Below, in pieces: positions 18,501 to 23,688 of a stretch of 37,091 nucleotides of DNA (position 1 is the stretch's first letter; each line of letters starts with the position of its first letter). Source of the stretch: Cyanobacteria bacterium UBA791. Lineage in GTDB: Bacteria; Cyanobacteriota; Vampirovibrionia; Gastranaerophilales; Gastranaerophilaceae. The translations under genes were made by a program, and so were the position numbers. Below the pieces are notes generated by a model that made no database searches, was not told the origin of the DNA, and worked only from the letters and a program-made list of their open reading frames with translations. The stretch is taken from the NCBI GenBank assembly GCA_002297005.1, contig DBIX01000059.1:3972-41062 (forward strand), written 5' to 3'.

Positions 18501-18545
18501 GGTAAATATATTCTTCTTAAGTTTTTCGACTACATTCGTAAACAT
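6594..18545 (-). CDS. giant pilin-headed, cysteine-rich repeat surface protein (3983 aa)
   Basis: One uninterrupted 3983-codon frame. Residues 1-45 are a type IV prepilin signal: basic leader, then QPA before FTLAEVLI with Glu at +5 and a hydrophobic helix. The -1 residue is Ala, not the usual Gly. Residues ~45-215 form a pilin-like head ending in CGEIIIDINGNKGPNKEG. Residues ~250-700 are irregular Cys-rich segments. Residues ~719-1806 hold about 12 tandem units of ~97 residues (CCTNSNTKGGHTRFNWTD, GGYCW, ELCQ, GMGGW, CCT). From ~1950 to the end a second module recurs about ten times (CC.S...KACC, then G.W, CCH...VS.ACCKA). Divergent InlB-B-like beta domains lie near 2800 and 3235, with Ser-Gly linkers near 2640 and 2760. 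I count about 80 Cys-Cys pairs. A surface fibre or adhesin assembled through type IV pilus machinery is an inference. Confidence 0.85.
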   Translation of the reverse strand: MFTNVVEKLKKNIFTGKQPAFTLAEVLIALIVLGVIASAVTGVVHFSRKDINHKDLVATLQSQVIKLNRSYKIALAENDDLDRWVYKNPKDNSVEKMSTVAQAKKNELFAKVWESYFPSTKVCGASTSDSCFPKSTVSGQSSVNYNAKSDYYKLRTGDGASVAFKISDHLCRGTGVNGRDKGVCGEIIIDINGNKGPNKEGMDTYRLGIFHNGIRPFTGGCGDPLNSANVVLTTGETCYEDFNVITCPKDKPFKCHNCDGKVVCVADEKACSALQKSGGCAPETCPTGTVSYYVDGKIQCIPEDQKNCYEQIKLNPEYKWDPVTKKCLTPKENCENNGGYWEDGKEICWDSPEHMCTTKQQVYIPLPNKNPNFECISQEEYCKREVRKDGTGGLGGWLWKNNVCCTATSVASNTNATCCNSYSDVKGGSHTWWDGTSACCTSNDTEACCKSVEDGHEAGFWANGKCWKDPKTQCEKPAPEGLGGIWITSTNSCCTTKIVDNTSNPKYCFASEKDKCNAPADKGGKGGWYVASADKCCTSVTDAEVCCKGIWRSYNGNNYCYENEKAVCIAPTNQAGIGGWWVPEATSGYNTYAGCCTSDGTQVCCNGLDKNHWWAASTKSCCQGPIEATKSCCESAENGHESKYWTSTPSQCWTSASQFCITATGSNGLGGWNWIGDAKSGVCCTDTSKSTRSNDNGNGNIQHQGQFDRQLTDDYSKRCCINESTLNGHSRFIWYTANYKGNTGYCWDTVNNLCQQQTDTSDDHGLGGWYWDGTDCCSINTPEASIKYWTKGNIKSNPPTLESTANVSIKNQSDRSTKSCCTNTNGKGSHTRYNWTDKNYAGKGGYCWFDDEELCQNQTDSGNDNGMGGWYWDKGSSHCCTSKYDVNVNTNNKSQTVYRKGATSAQVLAYNQRNDSNLACCTNSNTKGGHTRFIWTAKAYADTRGYCWLDNNELCQDQTDNNTYNHDAGMGGWFWDSANNVCCTIRTTSAQDINVKGGSASKVNVNNQSNNSNKNCCTNSNTKGDHTRFNWTDKTYANNGGYCWLDDEELCQSQTGLNDHGMGGWYWDKSTSTCCTIKYDTSITTAPKTQEVFRKGATSAQIKVENQQNASSKNCCTNNNSKGGHTRYNWTDKNHAGNGGYCWLDDSELCQTQTDAAGTYGKDFGMSGWAWDSSAGRCCTSKYDTNIKSANSSQTVYRKGATSAQVLAYNQQNDSNKFCCTNSNTKGGHTRFNWTDNNYASSGGYCWLDDSELCQTQTDATGTYGKDYGMGGWAWDSSSSRCCTSKYDTNIKSANSTQTKYVKGGSSTTVKAYNQKNDSNKFCCTNSNTKGGHTRFNWTDNNYASSGGYCWNDDAELCQSQTDATGTYGKDYGMGGWAYDSSAKTCCTIKTTSAQTKYIKGGSSSSVAVKNQSGSSSKFCCTNSNSKGGHTRYNWTDSTKVSGSAGYCWLNDSELCTDKTNGMGGWYWDSASSQCCTIKYDTNIKSAPNSQTVYRNGGSSATVSVKNQQNASNKACCTNSGTSGGHTRFNWTDNNYASSGGYCWNDDAELCQSQTDATGTYGKDYGMGGWAYDSSAKTCCTVKTTSAQTKYVKGGSSATVAVKNQSSSSSKFCCTNSNTKGGHDRFIWTDNNYASKGGYCWKDDAELCQSQTGLADYGMGGWLWDSTNNACCTVKTTSAQTKYVKGGGSSSVAIKNQSNNSTRQCCTSSQTKGGHTNTFWSSTTSKDNAGYCWKDKAEFCKAAISDGLKGWDYDATNSQCCTDDTSTNSSYWNGSKYVSLGKKNQSSSSSEYCCTSTSTNYNHVNFNWINNKCWNSNSSFCTDSTSNNGAGGWYQDGSNCCTTSKTGTETVKGKGGSSSTITYKNNSDNSTAECCRKRGSNDRAYWLNSYCWKTMDEYCKSTNSKGASGYYSYTSGGTNYCCTGAKTGTLSGKNDGSGYSITFKGHTAGAQTTKECCVNATSGAKTYVNSRCWNNLSGYCTTASSSGGAGGYYQYGDTCCVAGASTSSVTTYGGSSASASSTLYIKNESSTKTCCHNKSGTNWYTTSGETGGSCCSEENSKACCESSQNGHTAGVWSESTKTCCHSDDVSEACCQAYKGSTSAFLTGGTCCASDTDSAVCCKGFCNNGDAYTYDSSKKTCSCVSCEGDEYIPKDSSNNVLAAKCCTSPNDDSTCCTAANAPGNTSGGNFYATTMCCGSQNTSVECCSKYASDNGHPRFGYYNGTCYPMTKNQIYVCATYNTSKFRNVKVGDDTLADKGCTPISGIKADVVITSAGTTNEYRYGGTNVSGSGCSFLGEAQDSPYIGKGQVQWVSSSANGNYTCVLSPYGDECSGWYESSSSTACCTSDSTSACCTSSLNPDGAGTWASSGATCCHSATVSEACCKAMNNSNYYLVGSTCCASGNSSSACCTSSSNPKGAGSTYISSGSVCCYSETDSDACCKAIKGSSYSLYGGTVCATEEPCDGWKTGSTCCTSDNTKACCEASTNPDGAGTWASSSSTCCHDANVSSACCTAMRGSGYEYKGGKCILKGSDCAGWLDGSTCCTSDNTKACCEVSTNPSGAGTWVNNVTTAYYNPQSTLIALNIPDAVRVNGRVLNYTPAPLFAQPAYAAVDATGTESGICSGSKCDEEPGTHATGGSSSGSSGSSGSSGSSDSTVNLRFTSGGSDGFSSASVSGKSCSFSSSGTSTCSLYSNREYVFTLNCNSGYTPSVTKNVGSSGCNLTSENLSGSSIEVNIETKSAGTSCKITGSCTASSSGGSSGGSSGGSSDSGAGTCCYDKQVSSDCCLGMSDDNYWYNGSCSTVSSGFDVRVEYGSGISGVTVAGTSVSNGGVKNVSSAAGTTIVATPTSGNTFTKWEVVEGGCTITSATSASTTISGATSGSKYCVIKPTTSEQETQEFSVVLVSPTSSAASKGYNIVLYNSSNSEILNLNDGTVSASSVPSGNYTLRIGTFSYGMSAASIVSDSNTNLSASVTGNCTIGDKKNGSNSSTDIGAKWTVTLPNSGSTQCNITVNVAEPETGTGSCSGSYTLTAKTPDKYTYAPYGYSGTSQQKLYAKYSASSILIDTKNEIYQGTRDKIPCGTATTSVEFTYTYPDTSTGAQYYLEISGPCKFVSVGSSFTTFAGQVEVTSPNAGDVTCTFTPKNCGSACSWVSSDGTKCCGSENTKECCEGPSRVISAYSCDHQKGTWASGSSTCCHSANVSQECCKAIMGESATWNGSSCSSGSSGGGTTTKTYGIVVTPGDGITSITVDGETITSAGTSRKITSSSPNITISAVPNSGYNFTSWSVSQGCNFSSGSSTTSPTTLTFGNNNVTSASGYMPCILSASASNACTPAINISSSGAITQTVVPWMIAKKTSYSGDYQSLIDDANTAKDNSQVGNSYDYMLMPTVTGNHAVSLPAHTGVYLYGVPMKTYTYNHSTYGDYLIYQKAYIDRDNTTCSINSEVVTSNGYYQASVANHSETCASCNVVMKACSGWLAKDSGKIVCCTNAQGSKACCESDYAYKSSSTAPASDRTAGVWDASSSTCCYGDTVSDVCCKAMHDDSYSLVDGTCKIAGGTTKQIKLGVCNLSSPVTSNFIGIYSDSSCSKLLTSLSFSTCNVTDYKSITSSTGKFYIKNSPGSHGSGYSFLTGVQISGNGPSRLNNTYFACSELTFTGAKGSIFLTGSTSTSFSGCSCGGSSSEDEWDNGQIQISTSSSGPSFSATDTHVQVYDSDNALVLDTSSSSKATDLTYPADYTIKHIGTNSSMSNNWVLYSDAAATNYCTLTFGSSAVSGDFKTKTGTISMNGKSSSQKKCTITYTLMCANGRSDCTASGESSCATSGSAQVQLSSSAPSGCSFNVVTSGSTPVTTTAKTFTSANLEVACSGYYAPTISGTCCAFGSCTTSGTTVNCSLRYGSGSGPCTVSAESCTNGWVGKAGGCCYSDNSQSCCEANTQSYSGGSSTHTQGTYSSNECCTSANQSENCCKAINGSSATYDYSTHKCK
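13130..16390 (-). repeat. tandem ~290-bp coding repeats in the giant gene
   Basis: About twelve in-frame units, roughly 290 bp each, coding the ~97-residue module. Central copies are near-identical in DNA: 13804-13895 and 14383-14474 match over 92 bases without a mismatch, 579 bp (two units) apart. Edge copies near 13100-13400 and 16300 are degenerate. Spacer strands between the two CC motifs alternate among a few types (a KYDTNIKSA type and a KTTSAQTKY type), suggesting expansion and shuffling by recombination. Confidence 0.85.
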
Positions 18546-18565
18546 TAAATACGAAATCCTTCTTA

Positions 18566-18907
18566 CTATTTTACTAGGTTAACAAATTCCTGTTCTACAA
18601 AATGAATTAAGTTCAAGCTATCGCCATTAAAGAATTGTTGTAATAAATCCTTAATCGCCAGTTTTGCCATTTCTTCTTTGTCCATAACGGACTTATAGAA
18701 GAACTTTTTACCAGCTCTGTATCGTACCAACAACTCCTTGGTGCTTAGCCTGTCCATAACCGTTTTTACAGTTGTGTAAGCTCTTTCGATATTTTTTTGG
18801 CTTAAATAATCGACTATATCTTTTACTGAAATGTTTTTATCTTCGTCGTCTTTTTGTATTTGCCATACTATATTTAAAATTTCAATTTCAAGAGTTCCTA
18901 AACTCAT
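18566..18907 (-). CDS. BlaI/MecI/CopY-family winged-helix repressor
   Basis: A 113-residue winged-helix repressor of the penicillinase-repressor family. It begins MSLGTLEIEILNIVW and continues with ISVKDIVDYLSQ, AYTTVKTVMDRLSTKELL and the wing YRAGKKFFY, then a C-terminal dimerisation helix. I chose the ATG at 18907 because GAAGAGG lies five bases upstream; an in-frame ATG at 18943 has no such site. It lies 20 bp upstream of the giant gene on the same strand and could control it. No BlaR1-type sensor protease or beta-lactamase is present in the window. I found no classical TACA..TGTA operator nearby, so the target and inducer are unknown. Confidence 0.85.
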   Translation of the reverse strand: MSLGTLEIEILNIVWQIQKDDEDKNISVKDIVDYLSQKNIERAYTTVKTVMDRLSTKELLVRYRAGKKFFYKSVMDKEEMAKLAIKDLLQQFFNGDSLNLIHFVEQEFVNLVK

Positions 18908-19001
18908 CAAAACCTCTTCTTTCAATGATTTACATAATTTCAACTATAAAGTTTAAATTAAGGCTTACTATTAAATTTGATATTCAATATTCTAAGAATT
19001 T

Positions 19002-19247
19002 TTATCTAGTTCTTGAACGGAGCTTAACTAAACCGGTATTTTGAGGGTTATTATCCCCTAAATATATAATATTTGGAGCGTAACTTTGGTGAGATTGAAC
19101 AGATTGGCGTTCAATTACTGATTTATAATTTATGAATCCTTGTGATTTTTTAGCTGAACTTTGGGTATTTGTACTCTGTGCGATATTGAATAACAAAATA
19201 CCTAAAAATGCAGCTACACAAAGCATTCTAAGTAGATTAGAAATCAT
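19002..19247 (-). CDS. small secreted protein of unknown function
   Basis: An 81-residue frame with a plausible N-terminal signal: basic residue, then MLCVAAFLGILLFNIAQS, with the rest polar (Gln, Ser, Asn-rich) and a basic LRSRTR end. No family recognised. GGTGA lies three bases before the ATG and TATAAT lies on the minus strand at 19265-19270, which supports expression. It sits upstream of the blaI-like and giant genes in the same direction, about 95 bp from the former, and could be the first gene of that unit. A shadow frame cannot be excluded. Confidence 0.5.
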   Translation of the reverse strand: MISNLLRMLCVAAFLGILLFNIAQSTNTQSSAKKSQGFINYKSVIERQSVQSHQSYAPNIIYLGDNNPQNTGLVKLRSRTR

Positions 19248-19382
19248 TCTTCACCGTATATTCGATTATAGTAAGCCATGTATATTATACCACTATATCT
19301 CATGTTTATCTACCCCTAATCGCCATGAATTTAATATAAATTTAAATTTCTTTCAAAATTGGTTTAAAAATATATTGCAATA

Positions 19383-19391
19383 TGTTATACT
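19383..19391 (+). promoter_or_regulatory. extended -10 promoter of the pilin-like pair
   Basis: TGTTATACT, a TGn-extended -10, 23 bases upstream of the ATG at 19415, with GAGGA as ribosome binding site. The region 19248-19414 otherwise holds only the divergent promoters. Confidence 0.45.
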
Positions 19392-19414
19392 AAAAAAAAA
19401 ATGAGGAAATCCAA

Positions 19415-20137
19415 ATGCGTATAAATTTTAAGACTAACACGTATACTGTAGTTTTTTTAGCCATTATTATTCTAATATTAATTGGCTTTCTAAGCATTGG
19501 GTACTTTAGAGATAAATATATTATTTATAAAACTAAATCAACTTTTGATATTTTGAGGGATTCTTATCAAAAAACACTTGAAACAGCTAATTTCAAATGG
19601 ACAGAAAAAGATATGAGTACAACCATTTTTGCACAAAAATTTGTTAAAAATTTGCCGACAAAAAATGTTTGTGAATATACAACTCAAGAGGAATGTTTCC
19701 CTCAATATATAAACTTCAAAAATCCACCTGAAGGACTTATTATAGGTGGAACTCAAATTGGTAACTACTACAAGGTAAAATTGAAAAATAATGTATGCGT
19801 TGCATTTAACATCCTTAGTCCAACATGCTCTCACACTAGAGGAAGATGCGGTACAATATTTATCGACATAAATTGTGCAGAAAAAGGTCCTAACAAATTT
19901 GGTGAAGATCTTTATGATTTTGGTATTTACAAAGATGATATTCGTACTTACATTATTGAAGCAAATCACAATCAACGTTGTTTAAACGGAACAGGTCAAG
20001 GTTGTGCAGCATATATGTTTAAATATGGAAACAGAAATTACAAAAAATACGACAAATATGTAACTAAAGAATTAAATAAAGAAGTAAAAAGACAAGCTAA
20101 AGAAGAAAAAAAATATCGCAGAGCTTTAACTAAATAA
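19415..20137 (+). CDS. membrane-anchored pilin-like head protein, paralogue 1
   Basis: 240 residues: a short basic N-terminus, one membrane helix (~11-29) and an extracytoplasmic head. The head aligns collinearly with the giant protein's head: a Cys then EECFP, YYKVKL, V.F.I, GRCGTIFIDIN, KGPNKFGED, YDFGIY. It then adds RCLNGTGQGC and a very basic tail (KEVKRQAKEEKKYRRALTK). The FTLAE prepilin signature is absent, so it probably stays anchored in the inner membrane and is not processed by prepilin peptidase. GAGGA precedes the ATG. It forms a 13-bp-spaced tandem pair with the next gene, and lies divergent from the blaI-giant unit. A role as a minor partner or capping protein for the giant pilin is inference only. 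Confidence 0.75.
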   Translation: MRINFKTNTYTVVFLAIIILILIGFLSIGYFRDKYIIYKTKSTFDILRDSYQKTLETANFKWTEKDMSTTIFAQKFVKNLPTKNVCEYTTQEECFPQYINFKNPPEGLIIGGTQIGNYYKVKLKNNVCVAFNILSPTCSHTRGRCGTIFIDINCAEKGPNKFGEDLYDFGIYKDDIRTYIIEANHNQRCLNGTGQGCAAYMFKYGNRNYKKYDKYVTKELNKEVKRQAKEEKKYRRALTK

Positions 20138-20150
20138 GATAGGAATTATT

Positions 20151-20801
20151 ATGAATTTAATAAAGATAAAAATATCAAAAACTTTGCTACTAATTATTTC
20201 AATAATTGTTGTAGTAATTGTATTTGCCTTGATTATAAACAAAGTTAAAAACCAAATTATTATAAACAAAGCAAAAACAGGATATGAAATTATTCAAACA
20301 TCATATCAAGCTTCTCTAAAAAAAGAAAAATATGTTTGGGATAAGAAAACGACAAAAACATCTCAATTTGGTAATAAACTCGCAAAATATTTACCTACAG
20401 AAAAAAACTGCGAATACGATAACGATGGCATTTGCTATCCTAGATATGTAAACTTTAGAAATAAATACAAGGATGAAACTCAATTATATATTTATAACTT
20501 TTATAAAATTAAATTAAAAAATGGAATGACAGTTTTAACAAAAGTTGTAAGCCCTGATTGCTCAATGCTAAGAGGCAGATGTGCAACAGTTATGATTGAT
20601 ATTAATGGTGCAAAAGGTCCAAATACTTTTGGTGAAGATATTTATGATTTTATCGTAACAAAAGACCAAGTTAATTTATATCCAATGCAAGCTGACCACG
20701 TGGAACGTTGTATTAATGGCCCAGGACTTGGATGTGCTGATTATATGTTTAAATATAATACAAGAAATTATAAAAAATATATCAAAAACTTAGGAGAATA
20801 A
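20151..20801 (+). CDS. membrane-anchored pilin-like head protein, paralogue 2
   Basis: 216 residues, a diverged tandem duplicate of the preceding gene with the same order: N-terminal helix (~10-28), SYQASLKKEKYVWD, NCEYD, YKIKLKNGM, GRCATVMIDINGAKGPNTFGED, RCINGPGLGCADYMFKYN, RNYKKY. It lacks the lysine-rich tail of its partner. Like it, it has no FTLAE prepilin signature. AGGA lies six bases before the ATG. A strong hairpin terminator follows the stop. The shared GPN loop and six conserved cysteines suggest a folded, disulfide-containing head outside the cytoplasm. Confidence 0.75.
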   Translation: MNLIKIKISKTLLLIISIIVVVIVFALIINKVKNQIIINKAKTGYEIIQTSYQASLKKEKYVWDKKTTKTSQFGNKLAKYLPTEKNCEYDNDGICYPRYVNFRNKYKDETQLYIYNFYKIKLKNGMTVLTKVVSPDCSMLRGRCATVMIDINGAKGPNTFGEDIYDFIVTKDQVNLYPMQADHVERCINGPGLGCADYMFKYNTRNYKKYIKNLGE

Positions 20802-20822
20802 ATAATAAATGTTGATAATAAG

Positions 20823-20857
20823 AAGAGGCGAATTTTATTTCATAAAATTCGCCTCTT
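20823..20857. terminator. bidirectional terminator between convergent units
   Basis: Perfect 16-bp stem (20823-20838 with 20842-20857) with a three-base loop, centred between the pilin-like pair ending at 20801 and the tolR-like gene ending at 20882. Confidence 0.8.
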
Positions 20858-20881
20858 TCAAATATAATTGGAATAATTTTA

Positions 20882-21265
20882 CTAGCCTTCAACTACAGAT
20901 ACGTTTTTAACACCTGCATTTCTAGCTTTGTCCATCAATTTAACAACTGTACCGTGTACTGAATCAGGTTCTGATTGAATAACTAAACCATCTGGATTTT
21001 CAGTAATCATATCTTTAATAGTACTTTCCAAATCTGCTTCAGAAACTTCTTCATCATTGATAACATATTTATTATCATTAGTAACCAATACCGTTATCAG
21101 CTTAGCATCTTTTAAATCCTCTTGTTTTACAATATCTGGAACGGTAAGATTTAAACCTTGTTGATCTAATAATGGTGCAATTACCATCATAATAATCAAA
21201 AGTACTAAGAAAATATCCGTTAATGGAGTAATATTAATTTCGTTAAAAGAATCTCTCATTGCCAT
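20882..21265 (-). CDS. ExbD/TolR family protein, copy 2
   Basis: 127 residues with the family's architecture: short cytoplasmic start, FNEINITPLTDIFLVLLIIMMV helix containing the conserved membrane Asp (LTD), and a periplasmic domain. It would form the proton-driven stator with the TolQ-like protein. I chose the ATG at 21265, seven bases after AGAGG; the longer in-frame start at 21307 would overlap the preceding gene and has no such site. It is the last gene of the envelope operon, 10 bp after the first ExbD/TolR gene and ahead of a strong terminator. The membrane segment is almost identical to that of copy 1 while the periplasmic parts differ. Confidence 0.88.
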   Translation of the reverse strand: MAMRDSFNEINITPLTDIFLVLLIIMMVIAPLLDQQGLNLTVPDIVKQEDLKDAKLITVLVTNDNKYVINDEEVSEADLESTIKDMITENPDGLVIQSEPDSVHGTVVKLMDKARNAGVKNVSVVEG

Positions 21266-21275
21266 ATTAATACCT

Positions 21276-21782
21276 CTACTCAGTCCATTCTTCCACATTT
21301 TCATCAATAGAAGATGGGTCTAGAGTTCCATCTTGTACTTCATCAATAGTTTCGGCAAGTTCTTTTTGTTCTTTTTTACTCAAAGGTTCGCCTGCAACTA
21401 TTAATTTTTCAAAGTCTGCTGCTTTTGCTGCGTTCATAACTTTCATAATTTCAGAACTTTTTGCTTGTGCATCAGCTTTAACAACAACTTCAGGTTTTTC
21501 CAATTTTGGTTTCAAAGCTATTAACCCATCAGTTAATCCACTTTCAGAAATTGGAGCACCATTTAAAAACATTTCACCATTTTTAGTAATTGATACTGTT
21601 GCGTTCTTTTGTTCAATAGTAAGACCACTATTAATTTCAGGAACATTGATTGAGTTGTCCATTGATTGAAATGTTGGAGCAACAACCATCATAATAATCA
21701 ACAATACCAAGAAAATATCTGTCAATGGAGTGATGTTTATTTCTGTAAAAAGTTTTCCTTTTTTACCTTTAGATACTGCCAT
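21276..21782 (-). CDS. ExbD/TolR family protein, copy 1
   Basis: 168 residues. FTEINITPLTDIFLVLLIIMMV provides the single transmembrane helix with the proton-conducting Asp, followed by a periplasmic domain (INVPEINSG, FLNGAPISES, VVVKADAQAKSSEIMKVMNAAK). An extra acidic C-terminal tail (EVQDGTLDPSSIDENVEEWTE) is not typical of the family. AAGGAAG precedes the ATG. Together with copy 2 it may make a heterodimeric ExbD pair, as in operons carrying exbD1 and exbD2. Which outer-membrane process it powers is unknown. Confidence 0.9.
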   Translation of the reverse strand: MAVSKGKKGKLFTEINITPLTDIFLVLLIIMMVVAPTFQSMDNSINVPEINSGLTIEQKNATVSITKNGEMFLNGAPISESGLTDGLIALKPKLEKPEVVVKADAQAKSSEIMKVMNAAKAADFEKLIVAGEPLSKKEQKELAETIDEVQDGTLDPSSIDENVEEWTE

Positions 21783-21793
21783 TTTTTACTTCC

Positions 21794-22432
21794 TTACATA
21801 GATACATTTTGTGGTTGATTAGCTTCTTCGCCGTCAACAAAGCTTAAGAATAACAACTTAATAAGTTGAAAATCATCTTCATAACGTTTAACGATAGCTT
21901 GGAAAGAGTTGTAGCAAATAACTGCAACAATCGCAACACCAAGACCGAATGCAGTAGCGATTAAGGCTGAACCAATACCCATAGCAACTGCTGCTGACTG
22001 ATTACCTTGAACTGCTAAATCTTGGAATGTATAAAGAATTCTAACAACTGTACCAAACAAACCTAGGAATGGAGCAACACCACCGATTGTACCTAGAATT
22101 GTTAAGTGGTGTTCTAATTTTCTTGTAGCTAAGTTAGCTGCAATATCGAAAGAACGAGAGAAACCTGATTTTTGTTCTGCAAAAATTCTAACAGCTTCTT
22201 CTGTAACTTCGCCAACTACACCGCCAACTGATACTGCTAAATTTTGAGCACCATTTAAATTATTTTTCAATAATTCTTTTTGTAATTTTGGAATAAACTC
22301 AACAACGTCACGTTTATTCTTTTGATAATAAGCCCATCTGTTGATTGCTACTGCAACAACTAAAACTGAACAAATCAGAATCGGTAATAATACCGGCCAA
22401 TCTAATTGAATTGAATGTAATAATAATTCCAT
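21794..22432 (-). CDS. MotA/TolQ/ExbB family proton-channel protein
   Basis: 212 residues, inner-membrane ExbB/TolQ-type protein with three hydrophobic regions: WPVLLPILICSVLVVAVAINRW near the N-terminus, then the family block HLTILGTIGGVAPFLGLFGTVVRILYTF and AVAMGIGSALIATAFGLGVAIVAVICYN. Together with the two downstream ExbD/TolR proteins it would convert the proton gradient into motion of the TonB-like protein encoded just upstream. GAGG lies eight bases before the ATG. The gap to the next gene is 11 bp, so translation is probably coupled in one operon. Confidence 0.92.
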   Translation of the reverse strand: MELLLHSIQLDWPVLLPILICSVLVVAVAINRWAYYQKNKRDVVEFIPKLQKELLKNNLNGAQNLAVSVGGVVGEVTEEAVRIFAEQKSGFSRSFDIAANLATRKLEHHLTILGTIGGVAPFLGLFGTVVRILYTFQDLAVQGNQSAAVAMGIGSALIATAFGLGVAIVAVICYNSFQAIVKRYEDDFQLIKLLFLSFVDGEEANQPQNVSM

Positions 22433-22482
22433 AATTTTTTCCTCTTTTTTTATGTTGTACTTAATTATTTACCTTTTATATC

Positions 22483-23613
22483 TTAATAACCCGTAGCCCC
22501 AAATACGTTGTAATCAAATGTAAATTGAATATCAATGTATTGACCTTTAAACTCTGCAGGTAATGGTCTGAACGGAGCTGTAACTTCTACTGCATTTAGT
22601 GCTGCTCTATCAGCTGCGGCTAAACCAGAAGATTTTGAAACTCTGTTTGAAAGTAATTGACCGTTTTTAGCAATTCTAAATAATAGAACAACTCTCTTAC
22701 TTTCATTACCTTTTGGAGGATCCCAATTGTATTTAATTCTACTTTGCAATTCTCTCATATAAGGAGCAAAGTTTGGTTCTCTCAAAGCATCTACGCCCCA
22801 AGGTCCGTTAGGATTACCCCCAGGTCCTCCGTTACCTACTGAACCTGAGCCACCTCTACTACCTGTTGAACCAGCAGAAGCTAAAGTTCTACCGCTTGAA
22901 CCACTTCTTGAGCCAGTACCTGAGTATGAACCAGCACTTGAACTTTTACCACCAACAGGTCCTGTAGAATATGATCTACCTGTAGAATTTATTGATGGTG
23001 GAGCTGGTAAACCAATTGGTGCTTTTTGAGTTGTATTAATCTTTGGAGCACTTGGTGGAGCATAAGAAGGTCTTGCTGATGGCATTTTTGGTTTTGGTGC
23101 TGTTTGACTAGCCTTCTTAGGTGCTGGTGATTGTGTTTGTTTAACAACTGGTTTTGTTTTTGCAGCTTGGTGAGCTTGTTGTTTAGCAACTTTCTTAATC
23201 AACTTTTGAGTTGAACTTGCTGCAACATTTGGAGCTTTTTTAGTTGCTTTTGATGGCATAGACACTTTCTTTTTAGGATCGTGTTTACCACCCGCTCTTG
23301 AATTTCTATCAGCTCTGTATTTTGTGTTTTTGTTAATTGGCATTTGTTCCTTGTCCACCAAAACGAACTCAATATCTTGAGTTTTAGTTTGTGGAGCTTT
23401 AAACATAAATAAATTTATGCCTAATAGCATTAAGAGAAAACTCAAAGCTATTATGAAAAACGCTACCAATGGATGTAATGCTGATGAAATTGCAACACAC
23501 TTTTTAAAAGTTAGTCCCTTTTCGTCGTCAAGATTTGCAACTTTTGGAACTTTAAAACCACCTTTTTGTGGTTCATCGTCTATTAAATTGTTTAAATTTC
23601 CTAATATTGACAT
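22483..23613 (-). CDS. TonB/TolA-like energy transducer
   Basis: 376 residues. A cytoplasmic start is followed by one membrane helix (~41-73, HPLVAFFIIALSFLLMLLGI), then a long Lys/Pro/Ala/Gln-rich stretch, a Gly-Ser-rich linker, and a C-terminal TonB/TolA domain (~275-376: APYMRELQSRIKYNWDPP, VVLLFRIAKNGQL, then VTAPFRPLPAEF and YIDIQFTFDYNVFG). The order helix, extended periplasm-spanning linker and C-terminal domain is that of TonB and TolA. It stands upstream of tolQ and two tolR genes. GGTAGAAG precedes the ATG. Whether it drives TonB-dependent uptake or a Tol-Pal-like role is undecided; no TolB or Pal is in the window. Confidence 0.88.
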   Translation of the reverse strand: MSILGNLNNLIDDEPQKGGFKVPKVANLDDEKGLTFKKCVAISSALHPLVAFFIIALSFLLMLLGINLFMFKAPQTKTQDIEFVLVDKEQMPINKNTKYRADRNSRAGGKHDPKKKVSMPSKATKKAPNVAASSTQKLIKKVAKQQAHQAAKTKPVVKQTQSPAPKKASQTAPKPKMPSARPSYAPPSAPKINTTQKAPIGLPAPPSINSTGRSYSTGPVGGKSSSAGSYSGTGSRSGSSGRTLASAGSTGSRGGSGSVGNGGPGGNPNGPWGVDALREPNFAPYMRELQSRIKYNWDPPKGNESKRVVLLFRIAKNGQLLSNRVSKSSGLAAADRAALNAVEVTAPFRPLPAEFKGQYIDIQFTFDYNVFGATGY

Positions 23614-23688
23614 CTTCTACCTTTTATTTCTTATGTATATTATTTACATTAAAATTAGAAAACAAATTACCTTAGTTTCTAATATTTT

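Noticed and set aside
18930..19330. BlaI operator of TACA..TGTA type near the repressor
   Set aside because: Only a GTATA.TATAC palindrome near 19280 was found; this does not match the classical site, so no operator is claimed.
23654..23683. Eight-base inverted repeat between the exported and tonB-like genes
   Set aside because: AT-only arms with a 14-base loop; the T-run lies in the plus direction where no gene ends, so neither terminator nor operator can be supported.
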